Assembly (NCBI GenBank): GCA_948888345.1
Contig: CAQTPN010000100.1
Span: 1-5,982 of the forward strand
Length of the DNA stretch: 5,982 bases
From: an uncultured bacterium
Lineage (GTDB): Bacteria; Cyanobacteriota; Vampirovibrionia; Gastranaerophilales; Gastranaerophilaceae
Direction of reading: 5' to 3'
Shown: piece by piece, positions 1 to 5,975 of the stretch
Layout of the letters: each line of letters begins with the position of its first letter
Numbering within the stretch: position 1 is the first letter of the stretch
The notes under the pieces: model-generated
Databases searched by the model: none
Told to the model about the DNA's origin: nothing
Seen by the model: the letters and a program-made list of their open reading frames with translations, nothing else
Made by a program: the position numbers and the translations under genes

Positions 1-1
1 C

Positions 2-1207
2 CTTATCAACCATCCTAAAATTAAGGCTGCATATGCAAGTGCATCTGCTCAAAGGGCGGCAAAAAATGTTACTCTTTCAAATTACAGTCCGAGGGTGGAC
101 ATTAATGCCGGTATTTCAAGAATTAAGCCGGACAGCACCGGTCTTGGCGGAATGAAAATTGATTCCTATACAAAATATTTGCTTGGAACTATCGGTGTAT
201 CTCAGCTGGTTTATGATTTTGGCGTAACTCAGAACCAGTATACTATTGATAAAATTGCATGGCAGAGTGCTAAAGTTAATATTGAAGCGGTTGTAAACGA
301 TATTATATGTTCCGTAAAGGATGGCTACTACAATCTTCTGTTTGCGATTGCAAAAAAACAGGTGGCGATGGACACCGTTGAGCAGTATACACAGATGTAC
401 AATCAGGCTCATGCTTTCTATGAGGTGGGTACCAAGCCTAAAGTTGATGTAACTATTGCTGCTGCCAACCTTGCAGATGCGCAGTCAAAGTTAATTGAGG
501 CTACAAATAATGTTGATATAGCTGTATCCAGACTTAATAATGCCATGGGGCTTCCTTTTGTTCCTGCCTATGTGATTGATACATCTATTCCATACCAGAA
601 TGTTAATCTTTCCATGAAGGAAGCTGTTGAAATTGCTAATTCAAACAGGCCTGATTTGAAAATTAATATGATGAATATAGAACAGGCCAATCAGTATGTA
701 AAATTGGCAAAGAAAACATATTTTCCTAAATTGGAATTTCAAGGAAACCTTTCTATGGGAGGAAGGGATGATTTTACCGATAAAAGCTGGTATGATTTAG
801 GCGGATATTTAACTTTTCCTGTTATAAATCCTATTTCAATCAGAAACCAAATTGTGCAGGCAAAAGCACTTTATGAAGAACAGAAATATACCGCAAAATC
901 AAATGTGAACGATGTTTATTATGAAATACAGCAGGCCTATGTAAGCTTGATGGATGCAAAAGAAAGAATTCCATCCACAAAATTAACCGTTAAAGAAGCG
1001 AAAGAAAGCTATGAGCTTTCTCAAGGCAGATATAGAGTCGGGGTTTGTGATGCAATTGAGCTTCGTGATGCACAGGTTCAGTATGCCAATGCAAAATTAG
1101 CTTATATTTCAAATTTATATGAATACAATAGCGCAAAAGCAAGACTTGAACGTGCCATCGGCCAAACATTAAAACCTGTTGAAAACGCCGAACAAATTGA
1201 AATTTAA
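2..1207 (+). CDS. TolC-family outer-membrane efflux/secretion channel, 5' end missing
   Basis: The reading frame is open from base 2, so the true start, signal peptide and first helix lie outside the window; the GTG at 95 is internal. The visible part is 401 residues. The family forms trimeric outer-membrane barrels with a long periplasmic alpha-helical tunnel, serving type I secretion or RND/ABC/MFS efflux. The diagnostic duplication is visible: N-H-P-K at residues 3-6 and Y-S-P-R at 28-31 recur as N-R-P-D at 215-218 and Y-F-P-K at 240-243, a constant offset of 212. Each half then has a strand-rich stretch and long helices carrying the family's 'Y-x-V-G' turn (FYEVG 139-143, RYRVG 343-347) followed by Ala/Gln-rich helix. 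The protein ends in A-I-G-Q plus a short tail, as is usual. No inner-membrane or adaptor partner is visible downstream, so the transported substrate cannot be assigned. Confidence 0.93.
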   Translation, partial: LINHPKIKAAYASASAQRAAKNVTLSNYSPRVDINAGISRIKPDSTGLGGMKIDSYTKYLLGTIGVSQLVYDFGVTQNQYTIDKIAWQSAKVNIEAVVNDIICSVKDGYYNLLFAIAKKQVAMDTVEQYTQMYNQAHAFYEVGTKPKVDVTIAAANLADAQSKLIEATNNVDIAVSRLNNAMGLPFVPAYVIDTSIPYQNVNLSMKEAVEIANSNRPDLKINMMNIEQANQYVKLAKKTYFPKLEFQGNLSMGGRDDFTDKSWYDLGGYLTFPVINPISIRNQIVQAKALYEEQKYTAKSNVNDVYYEIQQAYVSLMDAKERIPSTKLTVKEAKESYELSQGRYRVGVCDAIELRDAQVQYANAKLAYISNLYEYNSAKARLERAIGQTLKPVENAEQIEI

Positions 1208-1228
1208 AATCAGCAAATATTTTCCTTT

Positions 1229-1262
1229 TTGTGCCTTATAAAAATACAAAAATGAGGCACAA
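1229..1262 (+). promoter_or_regulatory. Inverted repeat between the TolC and kinase-like genes
   Basis: TTGTGCCT (1229-1236) is exactly complementary to AGGCACAA (1255-1262). A G-T wobble and two A-T pairs extend the stem to 11 pairs around a 12-base A-rich loop. No T run follows on either strand, so it does not look like a standard intrinsic terminator. A TATAAA hexamer (1237-1242) overlaps the left arm, without a convincing -35 box. The right arm contains GAGG (1254-1257), which lies 13 bases before the ATG of the next gene. It could be an operator, an RNA hairpin that tunes translation, or a processing or stabilising stem between two co-transcribed genes; the sequence does not decide which. 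Confidence 0.5.
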
Positions 1263-1270
1263 GTTAAGGA

Positions 1271-2428
1271 ATGTTTGTTAACAGAATTCAAAATACAGAA
1301 CCTGTTTTATTTAAAGGAAATTCAAAACATAATACATATCATCATCTGAAAAAGAGTCTTTATGATACAGAGGTTTTGCTTTCCGATATGTCGAATTTAA
1401 AGGAAAATGAAAGGTATATTGGCGCTTTGCCTGTTGAATGGACGAAGAGTTTAAAAAAGGATGAAATCGGGGAAAAGACAAAACAGGTTTATGAAATACT
1501 TTCTGATTTTGCCGATTCTGCTTCAAATATAAAAACATCCATGGTTTTACATCCTTTGGATGATGGCGATGATAAATATAAAAAGCTGCATGGTAAATAT
1601 AAGGACTATATTCTTGAGCCTAAAGATGTTTGGCTGGATGAATTTATGTATCTTGAAGAAAATTTAAGCAGGATTTTAGATAAAGATTGTGAAGTAAGCT
1701 ATCTTTCGTCCGGAAGTTACGGTCTTGTATTTAAAATTGAAATGGGAGATAAAACTTGCGCTCTAAAAACCTATTCAAGTGATGGATATTCTAAAAGTGC
1801 TGATATAACAGGACATGGAGCAGTATCTGAAATTGCAAATGCAGTTTATTTAAATAAAACCCTGAAACCTTCGCAGTGTTCAAAATTTTATTGTGCAAAA
1901 ATTCCTGCCGAATATGAAAAAGACGGTTTTTTGCTTACAAATTTTGAAGACGGCTTAAAAGACGGAACACTTGCAAGCAGGCAGAGGATGGAATGGTTCA
2001 TGCAGGATAGGCCCTATTGGGGAAGAATAACATTTTATGATGCCCATGATGATAATTTTTCAAACGGTAAGCTTATAGATTACGGGGCCGTAGGGTATAC
2101 CTTTAAAGACAGGGAGGCTTTGAAGCTCGCAAAAGAGCTTTTTCCGTTAATTATGAAAGGGGAAGAGGATAAAATAACAGAATTTAAAGAAAAATATAAA
2201 GATTCGCCGGGGTTTGATGAATGTATGATAAAGGCGGGATATTTCGGCGGAGAAATTTATTCAAGGAGGCCTGCTTATTTTGCGGAACACTGTATTGAAT
2301 ATAAAATTACACCTCAAATGCTCAGAGGATTTGAGGCTCTAGGGATAGATTACAGTAAAATTAAAGAGAGTAATTTTGCTTTGATTAAAGATAATGAACT
2401 AAGAGAGAAGCTTGAAGAGTTATTTTAG
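1271..2428 (+). CDS. Divergent protein-kinase-like protein with N-terminal FKG motif
   Basis: This 385-residue protein has no family I can name, but the order of kinase motifs is clear. Residues 148-154 form a glycine-rich loop (GSYGLVF); K166 in A-L-K-T is the beta-3 lysine; E187 in V-S-E-I is a candidate alpha-C glutamate; 220-228 (FLLTNFEDG) resembles the hinge. D257-A-H-D-D-N262 matches the catalytic loop D-x-x-x-x-N, and D270 in L-I-D-Y-G is the DFG-type aspartate. The ATP-phosphotransfer residues are thus all present, so an active kinase or other ATP-using enzyme is plausible. The usual His two positions before the catalytic Asp is Phe255, and only about 29 residues separate hinge and catalytic loop, so the lobe is compact. 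Residues 1-140 are a separate helical region starting with a short motif ending F14-K-G16; 280-385 are a helical tail. No membrane segment or cleavable signal peptide is visible. Start: ATG 1271 is the only reasonable choice (next Met is residue 40), although AAGGA directly abuts it with almost no spacing. Alternative: a pseudokinase or an aminoglycoside/choline-kinase-like phosphotransferase. Confidence 0.75.
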   Translation: MFVNRIQNTEPVLFKGNSKHNTYHHLKKSLYDTEVLLSDMSNLKENERYIGALPVEWTKSLKKDEIGEKTKQVYEILSDFADSASNIKTSMVLHPLDDGDDKYKKLHGKYKDYILEPKDVWLDEFMYLEENLSRILDKDCEVSYLSSGSYGLVFKIEMGDKTCALKTYSSDGYSKSADITGHGAVSEIANAVYLNKTLKPSQCSKFYCAKIPAEYEKDGFLLTNFEDGLKDGTLASRQRMEWFMQDRPYWGRITFYDAHDDNFSNGKLIDYGAVGYTFKDREALKLAKELFPLIMKGEEDKITEFKEKYKDSPGFDECMIKAGYFGGEIYSRRPAYFAEHCIEYKITPQMLRGFEALGIDYSKIKESNFALIKDNELREKLEELF

Positions 2429-2441
2429 CTTTTTAAATTTG

Positions 2442-2474
2442 TCCTGTGCGGTAATATATAGTGCGGGATTTTTT
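2442..2474 (+). terminator. Candidate Rho-independent terminator of the kinase-like gene
   Basis: TCCTGTGC (2442-2449) pairs with GTGCGGGA (2461-2468) over eight positions, three of them G-T wobbles. The loop is 11 bases and a run of six T follows directly (2469-2474). It starts 13 bases after the TAG of the kinase-like gene, the expected place. The wobble pairs make it weaker than the terminator at 3813-3843, so some read-through into the ferritin-like gene is likely. Confidence 0.5.
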
Positions 2475-2480
2475 AATGAT

Positions 2481-2516
2481 TCCTTTTTTCTATAATTTTA
2501 TAGTTTTAAAAAAGGA
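2481..2516 (+). promoter_or_regulatory. Hairpin sequestering the ribosome binding site of the ferritin-like gene
   Basis: TCCTTTTTT (2481-2489) is perfectly complementary to AAAAAAGGA (2508-2516), which contains most of the Shine-Dalgarno core AAAGGAGG (2511-2518). A second, inner pairing CTATAA (2490-2495) with TTATAG (2498-2503) could stack inside. In any transcript entering from upstream this stem would cover the ribosome binding site. A transcript starting near 2503 would lack the left arm and be freely translated. The pairing is seen directly; the regulatory role is inferred. Confidence 0.5.
2491..2496 (+). promoter_or_regulatory. Candidate -10 box (TATAAT) for the ferritin-like gene
   Basis: This is a perfect TATAAT hexamer 26 bases before the ATG at 2523, predicting a start of transcription around 2503 and a leader of about 20 bases that keeps the full AAAGGAGG ribosome binding site. 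No good TTGACA-like -35 box stands 16-18 bases upstream; that position is occupied by the T run of the preceding terminator. In AT-rich DNA such hexamers occur by chance, so the call rests mainly on placement. Confidence 0.45.
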
Positions 2517-2522
2517 GGATAT

Positions 2523-3797
2523 ATGAGTTTTAACCCGTTAAAAGAAAAAGGGATATCAGTTGAAAAACAGCTTAGAAGCTGGCATGATATTGCAAAAAGA
2601 CCTTACAATAAGGCTTTTGTGGATTGCTATTCCAGATGCAGACAGATTTTAATGAACGGTATCGAGGTTGAAGCGTGGAATTTTAAGCATTGCCTTTCAA
2701 GAATGCTTGATGATGTTGAAACAAATAAAATTATTGCACAAACAAGAAGGATTGAAGATACGCATCAAACAACAGTAAATTGGCTTATTCCGGCATGCCA
2801 GAGTGTTTTGGAGAGTACTCTTGCCTATGAACAGGTAGCGGTAGATTTAACTGCGCATTTAGCACAAAATGAGCCCGATGAATATGTTAAAGAAACATTT
2901 AATTTTGGACTTTTAGAGGATTTTGACCATCTTTACCGCTACAGCCAGTGGTATTATATGACTGAAGGAGAATTACCCGATAATATTCTTCAAGGGCAGA
3001 CTGATGTATTCCCCGGACGTCCGACACAGCAGCACCATAACCCTAATAATATCAGGCTCAGAAAGCCTTATAACAAGCAGACCGCTTCTCCCCAAACAAA
3101 GGCTAACATTATGACCCTTGTTGCAGGTGAACAGCAGACACATAATTTTTACGCTGAACATGGATTTATGTACGGAAATGATGTTTTAAGACGCACTTAT
3201 GCTGAAATTAAAGACGTTGAAGAAGAACATGTTTCAATGTATGAAACTCTGATTGACCCTACTGAAAGCATCTGGGAAAAACTTGTACTTCATGAATATT
3301 GCGAAATTTGCAACTATTATACTTGTATGAATGAAGAAACAGATGAAAGATTAAAATCCATCTGGGAAGAATTTATGATGCATGAAGTTGAACATTTGCA
3401 TATTGCAAATAAACTTTTGCAAAAATATGAAAAAAGGGACGCTGAAGAAATCATCGGCGATAGAGTTTATGAAACCTGCTCCTTTAAAAATCAGAAAGAA
3501 TATGTACGAAACATTCTTGAAAACGAAGTGGATAAACGTCTTGACGGTACGGATAAGCAGGGTTATACAACAATTAATAAACTTCCTGACGATTGGGCCG
3601 GATATGATTATCAGGAAATTGCAAATGCTGACGGTTCTCCAACCGAGCAAACCATTATATTGATTCAAGAAAATATCGGCTACGATATAATAACAACTGA
3701 TGAAGCATTTTCTAAAAAAGAGGTTAAAATTTTAGAAAAGGGAATGCAAAAAGTTGTTCAGGCCCCAAATACGGTTCAGCCGAAAGAATATAAATAA
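2523..3797 (+). CDS. Tandem ferritin-like (di-iron) domain protein
   Basis: This is a 424-residue, largely helical, probably cytoplasmic protein with no signal peptide or membrane segment. Two four-helix domains can be recognised from candidate carboxylate/histidine metal ligands. Domain 1 has E48, E78-x-x-H81, E103 and D133-x-x-H136; domain 2 has E203, E233-x-x-H236, E258 and E288-x-x-H291. Every domain 2 ligand is exactly 155 residues after its domain 1 counterpart, and N53-F54 matches N208-F209 at the same offset. A linker (about 145-195) carries P164-G-R-P and H171-H-N-P. Residues 300-424 are a helical then probably flexible tail. Ferritin-like proteins bind two irons (or manganese) for peroxide/O2 reduction, hydroxylation or iron storage; which applies here is unknown. 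There is no rubredoxin-type cysteine module, so it is not a standard rubrerythrin. C260-x-x-C263 sits beside ligand E258. The start is firm: ATG preceded by AAAGGAGG four bases upstream. It is probably monocistronic, with its own promoter and terminator. Fold confidence is high, exact activity unknown. Confidence 0.82.
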   Translation: MSFNPLKEKGISVEKQLRSWHDIAKRPYNKAFVDCYSRCRQILMNGIEVEAWNFKHCLSRMLDDVETNKIIAQTRRIEDTHQTTVNWLIPACQSVLESTLAYEQVAVDLTAHLAQNEPDEYVKETFNFGLLEDFDHLYRYSQWYYMTEGELPDNILQGQTDVFPGRPTQQHHNPNNIRLRKPYNKQTASPQTKANIMTLVAGEQQTHNFYAEHGFMYGNDVLRRTYAEIKDVEEEHVSMYETLIDPTESIWEKLVLHEYCEICNYYTCMNEETDERLKSIWEEFMMHEVEHLHIANKLLQKYEKRDAEEIIGDRVYETCSFKNQKEYVRNILENEVDKRLDGTDKQGYTTINKLPDDWAGYDYQEIANADGSPTEQTIILIQENIGYDIITTDEAFSKKEVKILEKGMQKVVQAPNTVQPKEYK

Positions 3798-3812
3798 AAT
3801 TATATAAAAACT

Positions 3813-3843
3813 AAAAAGCCTGAAAATTTCTTTCAGGCTTTTT
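3813..3843. terminator. Bidirectional intrinsic terminator between convergent genes
   Basis: AAAAAGCCTGAAA (3813-3825) is perfectly complementary to TTTCAGGCTTTTT (3831-3843), giving a 13-bp stem with a five-base loop. The flanking A and T runs put a U tract after the GC core in both directions. It lies 15 bases after the stop of the ferritin-like gene and overlaps the TAA (3842-3844) of the convergent membrane-protein gene, so it can end both transcripts. Confidence 0.92.
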
Positions 3844-4126
3844 ACATTATTATCTTTATTAAAATCTGGAAAAGAATGTAGTAAATAAAGGTTATTATAA
3901 TCCAGTTTATTTGAATATTTATATAGCGGGCAGAAAACAGGAAGCATAAAAATGTTAAAAAATATAAAACAGTGCTTGCATATTTTACCCCCTGAACGGA
4001 TATATAGCTTTCCGTTATAAAATTATTTATTATGAAGGGGACGATTGTGAGTATTAAAACTGCAATGGCAAGCAGTATTGTCCCTGTTAAGAAAATTATT
4101 CGTTCTTTTTTAACACTTTTAAACAT
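3842..4126 (-). CDS. Small three-helix membrane protein of unknown function
   Basis: This is a 94-residue, strongly hydrophobic protein that I do not recognise. A basic N-terminus (K3, K6, K7, R9) precedes membrane segments at about 10-34, 48-65 and 73-93, so by the positive-inside rule the N-terminus should be cytoplasmic and the C-terminus outside. There are no obvious catalytic motifs. It begins 26 bp after the stop of the ABC exporter on the same strand and ends in the shared terminator, so it is probably the last gene of a two-gene transcript. No clear Shine-Dalgarno precedes the ATG (only TTGG about 15 bases away), so translation may depend on coupling to the exporter. It may be an accessory subunit or a protein for the same envelope process; this rests on position only. 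Confidence 0.7.
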   Translation of the reverse strand: MFKSVKKERIIFLTGTILLAIAVLILTIVPFIINNFITESYISVQGVKYASTVLYFLTFLCFLFSARYINIQINWIIITFIYYILFQILIKIIM

Positions 4127-4152
4127 AAACTAATTTTAACACCAAGTTTTTG

Positions 4153-5937
4153 TTAAGACAAATTAAAACTTGAAAGTTCAAGCATATTTTCAAAATCGGG
4201 ATATTTTTCTTTTAATTCTTTAAATGTTCCTTTATCCAGAATTTTACCTTCTTTTATATATAAAAGCGCGTCGCATTCTTTTAGGGTTGAAAGCCTGTGT
4301 GCTATTGCTATTATTGTTTTTTCGCCCTTCAGCTTTGCAATTGTTTTTGAGACTTTATTTTCTGTTTCAATATCAAGTGATGAGGTAGCTTCATCCAAAA
4401 ACAGAACATCTGTATCCTGATAAAATGCTCTTGCAAGGGCCAGCCTGTGTTTTTGGCCATGGGATAAGTTTGGAATTTCATTTAAATCTTTTATTTCATC
4501 ATAAATTTCGGCTTTTTTCAGAGCTTCAACAGCTTTATTGATATCAATCTTATCTTCATCTTCGCCAAATGCTATATTTTTAATTACAGATAAGGGCATA
4601 ATAAAAAACTCCTGAGGAAGGATTGAAATATGGTTTTGCCATCCTCTTACGTTATTTTTATGTATTTCAGTATTATCTATCAGGAATTTTCCTTCTTTAA
4701 TAGGGTTTAAGCCTGTTAAAATATCAAGAAGAGTTGTTTTGCCTGAGCCTGAAAGGCCTACAATTCCTATAAATTCGCCTTTTTTAATTTCAATATTTAT
4801 ATTTTTCAATGCCGGATTTTCATTATCTTCGTATGAAAAGGTTACATTTTGAAGTTTTATTGAATTATTAAAAGGAATTGCGGCACATTTTGGTTCATTA
4901 ATTTCCCATTCCTGAAGTTTTTTCGCTGTATTTATGAAAAAATCAACACATGCTCTTGTTTGATTTATTGTATACATTGAAGATTGGAATTTATTTAAAA
5001 TGGGAACAAGCCTTAAAACAACGGCTGCAATTATAGCAATGGATGAAACAAGATAGCTTGAATTTGTATTCTGGAGGCAGAATGTTAATGAGATTAAGAT
5101 GCCGAATGCTGCTATTATGCCTATTTCTGTTACATAAACGGGGTATGCTCCGTTTGAATTTAAAAGCTCCATATATCGGTTTGTTTCTTTATAAATTTTT
5201 ATTATATTTTCAATAAAGCTTTCCCTGTTTTTAGAGGTTTTAATCTCTTTTGTGCCTCCTATTGTATATTGTATAAGGCTTCCTTGAATTTTTGAAAGTT
5301 TTAAGCTCTCCTGCCCGTATTTTCTGGCGCGTTTTTTAAAATATAATTGCTCAATATAGACAAATGTTATTAAAAATGCTGCAGCAAAAAAGGTTGGAAG
5401 CGGGAATTTATAGAATAAAAACGATAGTATGCAAAAGGCTATGATGCAATTTGAAATAAGAAGGATTATTTTGTGTACATAACACCATACAACAGAATTC
5501 AGTGCGTTTCCAATTAAAGTTGTTTTATCGCCGTAAGACAGTTTATTAAATTTTAAATAAGGGCATTTCATAAGGCTTGTAAAGACTTTAGAATATAAAT
5601 TGAATTGAAAATCGGCCATTACTACGTTTTGATATTTTGTGCATAAAATCATAAAGATGTTTTTAAATATATAAATGAAAATTATTGCAATGCAAAAAGC
5701 AAAGGCAATATTTTTCATATTTTGTGCAAGGTTAAAATTTTCAAAAAGGGCATTTATAAGCGGAATATTTTTCGCTTCATTCCCTCCTATTAAAAGCATA
5801 ATAAAGGGAAAGATTAAGGCGAGTCCAAGGAATTCAAATAAACCCATTAAAAATGAAAAAACGGCGATAAGAAAAAATTTTAATTTATAACCTTTGCCGA
5901 AATCTTTTATAAATTGAAAAAAAACTTTTAAAAACAA
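4153..5937 (-). CDS. ABC exporter, fused permease and ATPase (PglK/MsbA-type)
   Basis: This 594-residue half-transporter would act as a homodimer in the inner membrane. The N-terminal permease has six predicted helices at about 20-50, 75-99, 153-175, 180-199, 266-288 and 295-313; the opening helix with its G-x-x-E-x-x-G pattern resembles PglK-like flippases of lipid-linked oligosaccharides. The ATPase domain (about 358-590) is complete: A-loop Y369, Walker A G394-L-S-G-S-G-K400-T-T, Q-loop Q442, signature L491-S-H-G-Q495, Walker B V-L-F-L-D515-E516, D-loop S520-L-D522 and H-loop H547. It should therefore hydrolyse ATP. Two oddities are His for the first Gly of LSGGQ, and a short spacing before the signature that removes the usual x-loop. 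The start is TTG: an in-frame TAA at 5944-5946 blocks any upstream ATG and the next Met is residue 31. Substrate unknown; a lipid or lipid-linked glycan is likeliest. No glycosyltransferase is in view to confirm it. Confidence 0.95.
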   Translation of the reverse strand: MFLKVFFQFIKDFGKGYKLKFFLIAVFSFLMGLFEFLGLALIFPFIMLLIGGNEAKNIPLINALFENFNLAQNMKNIAFAFCIAIIFIYIFKNIFMILCTKYQNVVMADFQFNLYSKVFTSLMKCPYLKFNKLSYGDKTTLIGNALNSVVWCYVHKIILLISNCIIAFCILSFLFYKFPLPTFFAAAFLITFVYIEQLYFKKRARKYGQESLKLSKIQGSLIQYTIGGTKEIKTSKNRESFIENIIKIYKETNRYMELLNSNGAYPVYVTEIGIIAAFGILISLTFCLQNTNSSYLVSSIAIIAAVVLRLVPILNKFQSSMYTINQTRACVDFFINTAKKLQEWEINEPKCAAIPFNNSIKLQNVTFSYEDNENPALKNINIEIKKGEFIGIVGLSGSGKTTLLDILTGLNPIKEGKFLIDNTEIHKNNVRGWQNHISILPQEFFIMPLSVIKNIAFGEDEDKIDINKAVEALKKAEIYDEIKDLNEIPNLSHGQKHRLALARAFYQDTDVLFLDEATSSLDIETENKVSKTIAKLKGEKTIIAIAHRLSTLKECDALLYIKEGKILDKGTFKELKEKYPDFENMLELSSFNLS

Positions 5938-5946
5938 AATAAATTA

Positions 5947-5951
5947 CCTTT
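5947..5951 (-). promoter_or_regulatory. Ribosome binding site supporting the TTG start of the ABC exporter
   Basis: On the minus strand AAAGG (followed by T) lies nine bases before the TTG at 5937-5935. Together with the in-frame TAA just upstream it supports this non-ATG start. Confidence 0.6.
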
Positions 5952-5969
5952 AATGCTTGCAAAATGTAT

Positions 5970-5975
5970 ATAATA
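5970..5975 (-). promoter_or_regulatory. Possible -10 box (TATTAT) of the exporter operon
   Basis: On the minus strand TATTAT lies 32 bases before the TTG start codon, a sensible distance for a -10 hexamer. Any -35 box would fall beyond the window edge, and overlapping alternatives such as TATACA (5965-5970) exist, so this is only a candidate. Confidence 0.3.

Noticed and set aside
95..97. GTG at 95 as the start of the TolC-family gene
   Set aside because: The frame is open to base 2 and the upstream codons encode the first half of the family's conserved N-H-P...Y-S-P-R repeat, so the gene enters from outside the window.
1229..1262. Intrinsic terminator after the TolC gene
   Set aside because: The stem is not followed by a T run on the plus strand nor on the minus strand.
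2446..2466. Direct repeat GTGCGG (2446-2451 and 2461-2466) as a regulator binding site
   Set aside because: Both copies are part of the two arms of the candidate terminator stem, pairing through G-T wobbles, so the repeat needs no separate explanation.
3351..3668. Open frames of about 93-105 codons on both strands inside the ferritin-like gene
   Set aside because: They overlap a well-supported coding frame with conserved ligand pattern, and their products lack domain signals; they are shadows.
2523..3797. Rubrerythrin or Mn-catalase as a specific name for the ferritin-like protein
   Set aside because: There is no rubredoxin Cys4 module, and the helix spacing (25 residues from second Glu to third) does not fit those families; only the broad fold is supported.
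5675..5890. Plus-strand 71-codon frame opposite the exporter N-terminus
   Set aside because: It is the antisense of a permease helix region, Lys-rich from the complement of Phe codons, with no sign of being a gene.
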